Source of the DNA: Daphnia pulex
Lineage: Eukaryota; Arthropoda; Branchiopoda; Diplostraca; Daphniidae
Length of the DNA stretch: 64,000 nt
Direction of reading: 5' to 3'
Assembly (NCBI RefSeq): GCF_021134715.1
Contig: NC_060017.1
Location: forward strand, 6,262,001 to 6,326,000
Shown: one piece after another, positions 20,142 through 34,258 of the stretch
Position numbering within the stretch: the stretch's first letter is position 1
Layout of the letters: the number at the start of each line of letters is the position of its first letter
Made by a program: the position numbers and the translations under genes
The notes under the pieces: model-generated
What the model was told of the DNA's origin: nothing
Seen by the model: the letters and a program-made list of their open reading frames with translations, nothing else
The model's database searches: none

Positions 20142-23100
20142 TTACAATTGATACCATTTCCTTTCGCGGCAGCGAACCATTAATTGATGGGCAGCGTTCG
20201 AGAAATTTTCGGCCTCGTTGGCCATCCTTTGAGTGCGATCTTCCAGCATGCCCAACTTGTCGCCACGCTCGTTGAGCGCCTGGCGCGTCTTCTGCACCTC
20301 GGCCGCGACGCTGCCGGCCTTGTAAGTCAACGTCTCCAGGTTGGCCGCTGGTCCAGGGATGTGGCGAGCAACGCCCCGACCGGCTTTGCCCGTCGACTCA
20401 CCAACTGGAATTGTCAAAAGAAAAAAAGAAAATTATGGAAATGAAATGAGATTCGAGGATGAAATTTCAATTTGGGAAAGACGTACAGAGTTCTTCTCGG
20501 TCCAGCGGACGGACACCTCCGCCGAAAAGACCTTTGAAAAATCCTTCTTTGGGCGGCTCGGGCATTTCACACGGCATGAACATCTCGCCCATTAAATCCC
20601 CGAGAGTCGATCTAAAGCCGAAAAAGTAATTAACACGTTCGTTTTTATGAATTTGCTAATAAGCTCTGGGAAAGCGAATTCATCAAGCGAAATAATTACG
20701 CAAATGCCGAAGAGATGGTAAACTTTTCCATTTCCGAGGGAGAACACAAGTACATGCCGTGACCGTGTGATGTGAAACGAAAGTTCCTAGCGATCCTGTT
20801 AAGCCAATCAAAAAAATTAACATTTAACAACGTGAAATTATTCCGCTGTAATCGATTCGCTCACTTGACGGAATCCTCGTTGACGGACGTCTGCTGTTGC
20901 GCCCAAATGTTCAACATGGGATCCACCAAATTCTGCCGACTCGTTTGGAAGCTGAACATAAAACAAATCAGAAAAAACGGTTAGGAGATGATGTAATCTA
21001 ATCGATAAATAAGGGAAGAAATACTTCAGCTCGACCAACGGAGTGAACTCGACATCCATCAGCGGTCGAAGGCTGGGCAAGCTGAAGACTTGGATATGGC
21101 CATTGGATAAGAACGTGGCCAAACACGGACCATCTACCTCGCCCAGCAAAACAATAAAGTCGTTTAGAAAAAATAGAAGAAAAATAATTAAATGAATGGG
21201 GGTCACCTTTAAGACTAACGACGTTGGCTGTGACGGCGAAGGCGCCTTCGGCCGGCGCCAGGTTGACGCGATAGAGACAGGTCTGCGACGGTAGAGAGAC
21301 GACGCGCGCCTGTTTCTCCGAGACCATCACCGTGTACTGGTCGTCGCTGGAAAGGGCGTCGTTGCCAACGCCGCCAGCGGCGCCGGTCCGCGCCGGTTGA
21401 TCGCGAGCCTCTTTGGTCTCGTCCCGCCACGGTTCACTCGGGTTCGAGATGAGGCTGCCAGAGGGTTCAATGAAAGCCACGCAAAGCATAGAGCCTTTGA
21501 CTCGGAAGATGCTCCCTATTTGGTCCCCACAAATTCATTTAGAAAACACTTTGATTCATTTCACTTTTTGACTAGTCAAACTTACCACTAGGCGAAACCA
21601 TAACCGGTTGAGTAAGGCGAGGTTCTCCCGGTGCGGCCAAATTGATCACGATCACCAAAACGGAACCCTGGCTAGTACCGACCCACAAGGAAGCCGAAAC
21701 GGCCGTGTCTAAAAGTTTAAGAAATATTGGTTAATAATTCAGGATCGGAACAAATAATCGAATCGAATTTGAAAATTAGACCTAATTTGCGAGCCAAGGT
21801 GTCGGCGAAAGTGAGAGTGGTGACGGCCTCGTTCGGATGATTCTCCAAACTGGAAGTGCTGGAACTCCTGGATCGCGTGAACGCCGTGTCCGATTTGTCT
21901 AAAATGAAACCGCAAGTTCGTGATATTTCTGGCACGTGACACAGCCGAGCGACAAGTCGAAGAGAAGATGGAATTGTTATGTGAAGAAGAGAAGACAGAA
22001 AGATAGATAGAAAGAAACAAAAGGAATCTCGGTTGACACAACAGTTCAAACGGCAACGAAGAGAACACATTGATATGACACAAGTTAGAAAAGAAAGAAG
22101 GACATCATGAGCATGAAATTTGTCTGTCGATTTCATACGTCAAGAAGAAGGCAGTTAAGGAAAACACAACTCGGAATCATTTCAAGACAAACCCGAAATC
22201 AATTCAACACAAAAATAAGGCGCGGTCAACAATCAATCAGCATGCGACAAATGCAAGCCCATTCCAAAAAGGGTTTTTAAGTGCGTGTCAAGGTTTTTTT
22301 GATTGAATGAAGCAATTTCAACTCGACGTAAATAGTTACGACAGTCGGTTTTTAGATTTTGACAGGTTTTTTCTATGACTAGGTAGGCCAGCAGGCAAAA
22401 ATACGTTTGTTAGAGCGACCGAGAAAGCTTTTCAAAAATGGTTTTTCTTTGAATTCGAACGACAATTCAGCTAATGTTTAAATATACTTTCTATCCAACT
22501 ACTTAACCCCGTCGTAATTGGTGCTCATTTCCACATTTTCCATCTTCTAATGAAATGGCGAAGAAAAATTCCCAAGCGATAGGACAGATAAAAGAAGAGA
22601 GCGAAATATTTTTTTAAAAAAGAAGAACGACATAGTATATGTTATGTAAATAGGGATGGCTATGACTATGATATGTACAGAGAAAATAGAGCCGAACAAC
22701 AGTCAGAACATCCGGTAGGATCTTTTTTAAATAAAAATAAAAAACTGAAGAAACAAGGTCCACGATGGCAATAAAGTAGAAAAATGAAAAAAAAATAACT
22801 TTTGTTTCATTTTTTTTAAAAGCTTGAACGAGTCAATAAATAAAAAAAAAAACGAGTAAATATATAATATATAGATGAAAGAAGAAGCGGTATGAAAAAT
22901 AAACCAACACCCTAAATCTGTGATGGAAATGAGCCCCAATGCAGAGGGGGGAAAAAGGGCGTAGGCGTGCCACTTGGGTAAACCCGAAAAGAATAAATAC
23001 TAAGTATACACTATGTGTGTGTGGTTATATATAGAGATATATGTACAAGGATCGGTATTTGATATATACGACACGCAGTTTGAGGCAGTAGCGTCACCCA

Positions 23101-26100
23101 TGTTTCAGATTTGAAATAAAAAAGAAAAATTTTTATCGATTTCTTTTTTTGTTTTGATTTTTCATTCTCTTTTTTTGGTTTTTCTTGACATTTTTGTTTT
23201 TGTCTTTCTCTTTCTCTCTTGAAAATTGATGGGGAAAATTCTCTTGCTGCCTCTGTAGAGGATTCTGGGCGCGAGCGCTTCTTTCGGCCGACGTCAAACG
23301 CGTCTCACATCGAGTCAAAGAACGAAATCAGATTTGTCTTCCAACTCAACAGAAATTGGAGAGAGAAATAAATCAAGAAACAAATGGATTTGGCCCTGCA
23401 CATTCGTTTTTGTCGTTGTTTCTTCCATTTGTAGTCGTAGTACCGTAGTAGTAGTAGTCGTAGTAGAAAATAGCCCTGCGCCAAATCATTTCGAATCTGA
23501 TGAACCTGACGGGCGCCCCATGCATTACGTGGCGGGTGGGGGGAAAAGCTATAATTTATATGTGTGGAATATGGATTTGTGAAAAACAATGCCCAGGGTA
23601 AAAGAAAAATAACAATAAAAAAACAAAACAAAAGGGGGGCAAGTGGGAGGGTCAGTGCTGCGAGTTACGTGCAAAAAAAGGGGTGGGGGGAGGGGGGTTG
23701 AATTGGGGCCATCACGACAAAATTCATCACCAACAACACCGGACTGCAGCGATTGGATTTTTGATTTGTTTGATAGTTTTTTTTGTTTTGTGCGTTTTCT
23801 TTCCGATTCTCAGGGAATGATATCAAGGACAACTGGACAAGGTGATTTATAGGACGGATGGAAAGGCCAAAGGGAGGGGGTCTCGGACGACGACGACGAA
23901 GACGGCCAGCAAAAAATCGGCCAGAAAAAGAGTGAGAGAGAGAGAGAAATAACTTAATAGTGTGAACGACGTTATTTGTTTTTGAAAAAAAGGGGGTTCG
24001 AAAAATTTGGTGACAGTGATCAAGTACTCACAGAGAGAGCTTTTGGAGAATGAGAGAGAGAGAATGAGAGAGAGAGAGAGAGAGGAAAATAATGACCAAC
24101 TGTTAAGTGTGTGATATTACTAGTGAACAACTCAATAAGTGATTTTAATCAAGAAATTTCAAATCAAAAAAGAAAAACTAAAAATAATGTGATTTTTTTG
24201 GTAAGTAGTGTTCCTGTTTGAGAAGAAGAACAAATTATAAAAAGGAACTAAATAAATAATAATAAAAAAAGATCTGACGAAATTTGAATAATTAAAAATT
24301 TGGTTTTGTTAATTTGATTTGAAAGTAAGTTCAAAGAGAAATAGAGAAATGTCCAAGAGAGTTTTTTTTTTGTTTGGTTGATTGTATAAATTTTGTGTTA
24401 AATATATAGATGTGTAATATGTGTGTGTTTGTGTGTGTGCTTAGGTGACGTTAGTACCAAAACTGGTGTAGTTGGCCGATTGCGATTGGTGTCGATGATG
24501 TAGCAGGAGCAGGCTGCGGCGAGTGGCCGGCTGCTGCTGTGCCGGCTCGTCCCTGCCTCCGTGATCCAGCAACTTGCCGTTGTTGTGTCCGCAGTAATGA
24601 TCCACTGATTCAAACCCCCATTGAAAGTGAGGAGGAGGAAGAGGAGGAGCGCCGTAAATCAAACTAGTCACATTGCCGCCGCCCTCCTCCTCTTTAGCGT
24701 TAGCCGGGCAAGAGGAATTGAAGGCCATTTTGCGCACCAAGCGATCGCGGTAGCTGTGATGCGAACCTGTACCTTGAGACTTGGACCGGCGGACGCAATC
24801 CGGACGGGTGGTGCGACCCGTCGCAGCCGCCATTCCGCTCCCTCCGACGCCACTGGAAGAAGAAGCCGAAGAAGGACCAACACCACCACCACCACCACCA
24901 CCAGGGTTGCCACCGCCACCGCTACTGCTGGCCGGATCACCACCGCCGCCGCTCCGGTGCGCTAGGCCCGACGACGAGCCTTCGAGTCCGGCTCGACTGC
25001 CCCGGTAGTTACCCGCTGCCGAAGTCGGAGAAGTGCACGATCCGTTCCGACTCTGTTAAATAGCCAACCGTTTGGTTGTTGTTTCTGTTTCTCTTTCTTT
25101 CCGATCGTTTCACACCTTACCAACATCATCTCTAAAGAAAACCTATTTTGGGCTTTTTTTACCCGTTGAATTGGAGCAACTACAATAGCGACTGGCAACC
25201 AACGTAGCGGGACATTGTCAATAAAACACGCACCGCACAATCGACAAATACAAATGTCAAAACAAAAAACGGGGGGTAAAGAGGTCATCAACATTTTCAA
25301 ATCCAAACTAATCGTCCTGGTTATTAGTTTCTAGTTAATTGTTGGTTGAATACAGAAACGGACGTTTGTTAAAAAAAAAATAAGAAGCGGATTAGATTTG
25401 AACCGTCACCCGAATTAAAAGCCGGAAGCCACAAACCACCAGGGATTAAGATGATATATGTATACGTGTGTGTGTGTGTGGGTGTGATGTAAAGCGTCAA
25501 ATAAGACCAAACAGATTTTTTTGTCCAAGTGATGAGAGTCCTGAAGAGTAGTAGGGTCGCTTTGATATGTTTTTTAAGAGACAGGAGCTGGAAGGAGGTG
25601 AATAGGAGTGTTTTGACGAATATTAGGATTCTTACTAAATTTCCTGACCAGGCTGTCCAAAAATCCCGTGTGGCAGCACTCGTCGCTCGGATCGAAACGG
25701 AGATCCAGGACCTGCATGGGAGCCGGCGGCGCTAGGGCCGCCATGGCCGCTGTGGCCGTGGCGGCCGCCGTCGAGTCAGAGTCGCTAGAGTACCAGGTTC
25801 TCTTCCATCCGGAATCGCGGTTGCCGACCGATTTGGGCTGGCAAGTGGCGGCGGCCGCGCTGAGCGACTTTTTCAAGCGGCGCGGTGGTCGGATGGGATT
25901 GCCGTCCGAGTCGAATAAGAGCGGAATCTCCGGATTGGTCCTCGGGGCCGCACTATCGACCGGACTATCGCCGCTGGCTGCAAGAGGCGGCAAGGGAGGA
26001 AGGGCTGCATTACAGTTGGCCGGCTCGGGGAAATGGAAAGCTGGATGCTCTTCCTGCGGCGAGACGGGCTTCGAATCGGGCAGCAAATGAGGTGAAACGA

Positions 26101-29100
26101 GACCCCCAGCTCCCGACGCTCCTCCTCCTCCCCCAGTTCCAGTTCCAGTACTGGCTCCCGATCCTCGCCGGCTGACGGGAGCGAAGAGATCGCGCAATTT
26201 CGTATCGGCCTTCGACAGCTGCTTCTTCAAGTTGAAATTGTTCTTCTTCTTTCTCTGGCGGGCGCCATTTTCCGTTTTGCCGCCCTCTTCCTCGGTCGTC
26301 GCTTCCGGCTGATTTGGCTCAGAGTCGTCGGCCAGAGCTTCGACGGCCCGGTCCACTTCCGTTTCCAGACATTCGCTGCTGGGCTTGATCGTATCTACTT
26401 CATCGACGCTCTGCTCCACAACCTCGTTCTAATCAGCGCGATTGGCGTGTGGGGTTGGATAACTCTCATTAACTATGACCACCATCTTTTCTTTTTCTTT
26501 CATATCATTAAGTTTGGTCCCTACACAGTACACACAAACCCCAATACCCCTCCCTTCTACCCCCCTACACACTCTCTTACCCCAATTGGCTTGGCCCATC
26601 TCATAATCGAATCAAATTGAGTACAAACGATCCTTGTGGGGGATCTGTTTGTGTCCTTGAGACGGATTCCACATTTTACCTGATCGCAGGAAGGTGAGCG
26701 GACCGAATTGTCGTCAAGATCCGCCGCGGCTCGGCTGTTGGCGCTGTCGGTCGGTCTCTTGGGTGAGCGCGGGAGTCGCGTGTAAGGATCGGCCGAGCTG
26801 TAAAGATCCACCGAGGCCATGCTGAGAAGAACCGACTTCTGGATGATGTCAATTAGGACCAGTCCGCCGTCGTTGCCGTAAGCCATTCTATCCAGAAAGG
26901 AAAAGAAACATTGTGTACCCCATGATTGAATCATTTGATAATTCAATTTTCGTATAAACATGTAGAGTATATATAACTTAACATAATAATAAAAATGAGG
27001 GGGGATCAGAAAAGAAAAGAACATAAAAATAAAAAAATGGAATGAAATAAATAATAATGGATAATGTACAAGCCGTAAGCCGAGTTGACAGATAGGGCGG
27101 TAATGGATCCTGGCGCTTCTCCATCCATCCATGAGCTGAGACACACCAAATCGACTTGGAAGCCCGGCGGGCGTCGGTAGACGCCTCCTCTGACACTCAA
27201 AGGATTTGGTTGCTCCTGAGCACACGTGGCGGCGGCGTCAGACACACACATAATAATAATAAGAAAGAAAAAGGAGAAAGGAGCCCTTTGTCAATATTGA
27301 ACGCAACTGATTATGATTGATCGAGTAAAGAAAAAAAACGGACTTTTCTCAGACAAAATTCCAGATTGGCCGCTCCTGGACCGAACGAGGGCGAGCCCTG
27401 AGGCTCATCTGTGCTATCAAAAAAGAGCGGCACACCCAAAACCTTTGAAAGTACAAAAAAAAAGAAATCAAATAAAAAATCCGCTGATATTTGACATTTA
27501 GACGAGCAGCAGCTCCTCGATGTTTAAGAGTTATGAGATCCTTACGGTCGTTTCCAGGCTGACTTCTTGGCGCCTGAATTTGAAAAGAGCAACATGGCCG
27601 GAAGCTCCGGCTATGGCCAGGAGCCTATTCTCCGGGCACATGGCTAACTGTTTGATGGCCAAGTGCTGTTTGCCGGGCTCGTTGGCGCCGACGAGGACGG
27701 CCGCGGCGACCTCTCCGTCCGGCCTTAGGGTTTTGGATCGCGATTTCTCAAAGACTTTGCTGGTCTTCAATCGATAGAGGACCTGGAGCGATAACGAAGA
27801 CGTATCCCAGAACTTGACCGTTCCGTCGACGTGTCCAGTGACGATGATTTCGGCGTAGCTCGGGGCCAGGGATCCCCATTGGCCGCCATTGATGGGCCAT
27901 TCCCTCTTGCTGAAACCCGTGTGTCCTTGGGCGCCGACCGAGTAGAGGGCCGGAATCAAATCGCCCGGGCAGTCGGCCATGTAGAGACAGCAGGTGACGG
28001 CCGACTCGTGGATATCCATCGGGTAAGGATTCTCGAAGCAAGGGAAGCCCGGAGTCAGCAAGTCGACAATGACTAGATCATTTTGCAGCAGGACGATGAT
28101 GGCGTGCGGATCTTGTTCTTCCGCTGCGGATTAAACAAAGTTAAAATCCATTTTTTCCAGGATTGAAAGAAATCAAATCAAATAAGTTGAAACGAACCGC
28201 TGGTCCAGGGAGTGTCGCACAGGGCGACAAAGTCGACGACATTGTGTTCCATTTCCAGGACTGTCGTATTACGGCCGTGAACGACGGTGATGCTGGACGA
28301 TCGACCGGGCCGGTCTTGTGGTAAACCGCCCGAAAAAATAACAAAGGGGTCCCTGGACAACGTCAAATAGGGTTTCAGTCAACGGAACCGGAAAAGCCGC
28401 GTGCGCGCGCCATTCAAATTTGAATTGTCGATTTGTTATGATTTGTTTACCCGCTGGTAGATGATTTCCACTCGACTTTCTGGATGGCTTTGCATTCCGG
28501 CTTGCCTTCTCGACCTCCTTTAGCTGAACAATTCAAACACACACAAACACACACATATGGCATCATCAAATTAGATTCCAAAAAATGAATAAGAGCGGCC
28601 TAGTTTGGGGGGGGGGGGACCTACCGTGAGGATACGTGACGGAAACGGGAGCCGGCCTTGGTCCGGCCCTGGAGTTCCACGTGTAGAGCGATCCGTCAGT
28701 GTGAGCGCTAATCAGCTGCTTGCCGTCCGAGAGCCACGAAACGGAGCGAAGAGGTTCGCTGGCGATGAAACGCGAGTCGGCCACTTTGGTTCGGAGGTCC
28801 CACAAGACGACCAGACCGGACTCGAATCCCATCAGCAGCTGCCGTTGGCAATTCATCAGGTAGACAACAACGAAAAGAAAAGAACCCAAAAAAGGAATCA
28901 GCAAATTGATCATGTCACATCTACAAAACAATTGAGGGGAGAAACGTCAAAAAGAAAATTGACGGCCGGTAGAGTCGCCCCAACGAAGCGTCCGGTGCAT
29001 CACACCATGACCGATTATGGGGGCGACTGATCCATTTAACGACCGAGGGAGTCATTGTCATCTCTCTTTTTTTTTCGCCCGGCTTTTCTATTAAGAGACT

Positions 29101-32100
29101 ATACAGGCACCGGTGATGTCGACCCTTTTTTTTGGCAGGATCGGAACATATTGCCGTCCGAGTCCAATCGAATCGACTCTTAGCTCCTGGCTCCGTTCTC
29201 TATCTGTGATTAATGAGGTTCTCTCTATAGTTGCAGGGACAGAGAGACACAATAAGGCGACGCTGCACAAAAGAAGGTCAAGATGTGGAAGCACCGAGCG
29301 GACAATAGCAGTTGGAATTATATAACGATGGATCAAGGAGAAAGGGGGGGGGGGAGAGCTGTATAGGCTGATCGATAAAACATCGCAGAGATGGTGGAAC
29401 AATGGGGGCACGGGGGGGGGGGGGCTGCGTGAACCAGAATGGCATCCTCGCATGCACACACTCGCCAAAATTGCGTCTGTCGGGAGCAGGAGGGGGAAAA
29501 AAAAGAACGTGAGGGGGGCCAGCCATCTTAATGGCTAGGATTCTCTTCCGGATTTTAACGAACCGCCTCCAAAGAAAATAAAATAAAATAAAAAAGGAGA
29601 AACGATGGAAGAAAAAGATGGGCGAGCTCTAATAAAAACTAGTCGGGGTTATCCTTCTTCGTCTGGCTTGTCATCTTCATCCGACTTGTTTTTTTTTTCC
29701 TCTTGGGCGGTTCTTCAACATCCGAATGGGGAAAAGTTAAAGGGGTCGGTGACGATCGTGAGTGACGTCAAAGATAAGCAAAAGATTTGAGAAATAGGGG
29801 GGAAAAATAAGAAGGAGAAGTTGAAGCGGAATATTTTTTATAATAAAAAGAGACGAAGAATTAGAATGAACTTGAAAGACTTGGAGATTTCAGAGGATTC
29901 CCGTTTGCTTTTTATCAACAACACAAAAAAAACTTGATGGATTCGGACAACCGACAAACAATTTATTCACTGCTTCTTCTTTTTTCCCTCCAATTCTCCG
30001 GATTGGAATAGAAAAATAAATAATAGTAACTGTAAAAAGGTTTTCTGGAAAATGGGAACAGGATGGTCCCTTCATAGTCGTCAAATCCCGGGGTCTTTCA
30101 TGCCAAACACAAAATGGAGGAGGCGGGACGATACGAAATATCCCTTCGCCACCCCATCACTTTCCTCCGCTCACGGAAGAAATAAGAAAAAATGTTCGAT
30201 TGGAAACGCAGATGCTCGGAATTGGGAATAAATTGCGGGCGGATGGGAAGAAGAAAAAAAAAAGGGACAACTAAATTCTACGGACGACAACCAGTTGCCC
30301 CCGTATGTTGACATTGACAATTTCTCTCCTCTCATTCGTCGACGTAACATCATTACGTAAGTAAATACGAGGCCAGGGAAAATAAAAAGGGCGTCAACTT
30401 TTCCAACGAATAAACACCCAAAACCGTTGGACAAACTAAAAGGGCCACTGGAAATTTGATTTAATTTAATTTTACCTTGCTGGGATCCGTAGGACAATCG
30501 CTGATGTGAATGACGGGACCCGGATGAGTCTTGCAGGATCTGGACGTCCGTAATCAAATATGAAACCCAAAAAAAAAAGGGAAAAAACCACAAAAAGAAA
30601 AGAATCGAATTAGTCGAGTGGACTGGGTCTTGGACGAGGCACACACACAAGTTGAGGAAAGCAATTTGGACACACAGTGCTGGGAATGAGTTAATCAAGT
30701 TCCAGTCTTCTCTTCTCTCTTTTTTTCTTCCTCCCTGGTCGATCCAATCAAGACCAATTGGATCCATCTGTCCAGTGTAGGAGCAAAGGAGCAAGGGCAG
30801 AGCTCACACACGTAATGAAATGGGAAACTGAAACGGATGCCAAGGCCAGGTGTTTGACGGGACTTCAATTCTGGGTTTGGGCGAACGGGCAGGCGGGCGG
30901 GCCTGTTTTGGGACGGGCCAGAAAAGAAAACGAGAAAAAGGCAGGGTAATGGGTTGTGCGAGAATTGATGGCGCAGGGTCTTTGGGATCCTAAGATTGGA
31001 TTGCTAAAGAATCCCACAAGCCTCAACAGCACCGAAATGGATGTATTCCGTCTTCCTTCCGTGCCTTTCCGTGACCGTATTTTTTTTATTTATTTATTTT
31101 TTTCCATCCGCCGAATCTTGGGGTAGGGAAAGGGCCGGTTCGTCGCCCGCCCTCGTTCCCAGGAGTCTCCGGAGGTGGTAGACGGGAAAAAAAGGGAAGA
31201 GGGGGGGAATGTCGACTCGATCCATTAGCCCAGCAGATCGATCATTATTCATCGACATGATGGCGTACGTTGCTGTTGGCACTGATCCGGCGCCAGCCAT
31301 CCAGCCCCAGCAACACCCTCCCTACGGACTTGCGCCATTTATTGCCGTTATAGCTCCTTGCTGGACGGTCGATGTCTCGGGCCAGTCAACAAAATAAAAA
31401 TAAATAAATAAAAATTACAACCTCCTCCATCTCACCCGATCAAAAAACGAATAAAAATCAAGAAAAAAAAGTCACGAAAAATGTAAATTATGACCGACAG
31501 TTTCCTCTCCATGGTGAGACGAGATCAACCAGCGTAGTAACTCTTTTCCCGTCTCCGCATTTTTTTTTTTTAATCAATTTAAAAAAACCGCCAACGACGA
31601 CGACGCAAATTCAAATTTTTTGAATAGACGAAAAAGACAAAAAATCAAATATGGAATTATCTTGATCGTCGTGCCTGGGCGACTCTGAGCAACGAAATAA
31701 ATGCAGAAAACGACATAAGTGAGCCAAGAAAAAAGGAGGGCCCAAATCGAAGAAGATGAGAAATGTTGTATATCAAATAAAAGAAGAAGAAGTGGTTGTG
31801 GGGTGGGGACTGTGACATGTCAAATCTCAATCATCGAAAAACGCCCCATTGGCGCATCGTCGGCACGTCGCCCGGCTGGCTCTCTTCGATCGGAACGGCA
31901 CTATAGTGCGCATTGAGTCAAGAAGGAGAAGGAGAAGAAGAAGAATAATGCGAAATGAAATGAAACAAACGACATCAAAGGAGGTGCAACTTTTTCTCTT
32001 CCACCCCGTTCCGTCTCTTCTAGTTGTATGTGCGCAATCGAGAAAAGAAAAAGAAGAAGAATCCAACCAATGACGACGGTCTTCGATTTATATGGCAGGC

Positions 32101-34225
32101 GCCGTACCACCCCATTGAAATGCTCCAATAAAAATGAAGGTGGTTTCTCTCTCACTCTCTCTCGCACTAACGATAAGACGCGCGGGTTTTTTAAATAAAA
32201 AAAAAGGAAAAAAAAGGAAAAAGAAACTTGATCAAGATGATATTAAAAGACGAGAGAGAGAGAGGAGAATTTGATCCAGCTGGGTATAACATTCTTGAAA
32301 GTCTCTCGGAGCTCTCCTCCTTGTCTCTTTGCCATTTCCTTTTTTTAAAGTTCTTCTTCTTCTTTTATATTTTTACGGTGGAAAAAAAAGTTACTTTGAC
32401 TCTAAAGAAAGAAAGGGAAGGGACTATCCGACCGACTGGCGGGGTCCTGGGTCTCCGGGAGCTGCCATGGCGATAGAGCAACGGAAAACTAGGAGGCTAG
32501 GAGGCACCGGAAAAATCAATAAGGCGAATCTATTGAGGTGGTGGTGGTGGTGGTGGTAGTGGTGGTGGTGGTGGTTCTTCTCTCTCTAGCGGTTCCTTCT
32601 CTTTTTCACCGTCATGGCGGCCACCGTGACGACCGACTGTGAACGTTTGGACCGTTCATTCCGCAGTTTACAGTTGGCGGATGTATACAACACGGGCAAA
32701 CTGGAAAACATCGACCCCCGAATAAAAGTTTCTAGCCGCCAGGAGAAATCCATTTTCGTCGGTTGTTGTTGTAAGTTGTTGGCGGTTGTGTTCTTCACTT
32801 CAATGATGTTTAGCCAAGCTTTTGATGTCTTTTATGTGAGTAACGAATGGTACGGCTGGTTAAATGGTTCTGCTCACGGAGCCGTGAAAATTCCTTCGCC
32901 CAGTCTTTTGCGGGTATCAAATTATCGCGGCGCTCAACTCCGACGGCGATAACAACAACAAAGAGATTCTTGTCGGTGCTTGTGTGTGATGATCGGCTTC
33001 TTCTCTCCACTCGGACGCCGACACACGACGGAAACAACAACAGCAGGAGTCGAGGGTAGTAGTTGTATAGACACACACAAAAACCAGGGGAATAGAAAAA
33101 GCAACAACTTACAATTCGATGGCTTTGTTCCAGTTGATGACGTAACCCGACAGACTGAAGCTTTCGATGTTGACAATGTGGACGTTGCCACGTTCCGTGC
33201 CGACGTACAGCCACTTGCTCTGGAACGGCAGGTGGAAACAGGTAATCCTAAAAAACAGGAGAGAGAGACAAGTGAGACAAGTGAAAAGAGTTCAAAGTTT
33301 GAATCGATAAGTAGGTAGTAGTAGTAGACAATTCCCCACAGTTGATGGCCGGCAAGTGACCCTACGATTGACCTATTCCACCACACACAACACACGCGTG
33401 TTGTGTGTGGCATGCGTGTGAACCCTGGGTGAACTATACAAGGGTCGGACAAGACACAAAAACCGAATTATTGATGACGGGAAACAACGTAAACTCTGGG
33501 CGTTCGATTGTCAGTCGATTCTCCATTTCGTGACTCCTGTCACGTTCGCCCGCCCAAGCCGGACCGGGTCTCTCGTCGCGTCGCAAAACTTTTTGTGGGC
33601 GACTCAAACCTCGTCATTGTCCCTTTTCTTTTGAACTATGCATCAAGCAATCACGCAGGTGAAAGAAGTTTTTTTCCCCCCGGCGGTGACTTACCGCCGT
33701 TCAAAAACTCTAAAAACGGAAACATCAAAAGGCGCTGGGAATTGGGCGGACGCGCAAGGGGGGTCGATGGAATCCGTCAATTCTTCCCTTTGAACAGATT
33801 TTTTTTTCTTCTTCAAAGACTAAAAGCCAATCATCAACTTTATCACACGAGACCTCTCCTCCTCCTCCTGGCTGGCCCAATTTGCATTCACCACCCACAA
33901 CTTTTTTGTGTTGAACCAGACCATCAAACGATTTCATTCGTACGGAGGCAAAAAGGCAAAGAAGAAGAGGAAAACACACACGGACCCCCCAACCAAAATT
34001 TGTTCTCGTCAACCCAGCCGGAATAATTCGCTGGATCAATAAATTCGGGAAACGGGTGGAAAAGTTTGGCGGCAAATTGTTGAGGGCGACGCAAAAATTT
34101 CAAAACGCCCGCGTGAACCAATTTGAAATTTGAAATTAAAAAAAAAAAAAGTAAAATGGCAATTTAATAGTTGTCCGTCCTGATCAGGATGTCACCGTTT
34201 ATCTGATGATCACGATGGGTTTGTC

Positions 34226-34258
<33 letters not shown>

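Noticed and set aside
25668..26175. + strand ORFs opposite tomosyn exon 13A
   Set aside because: They are antisense shadows of the GC-rich coding exon, whose minus-strand frame is supported by splicing phases.
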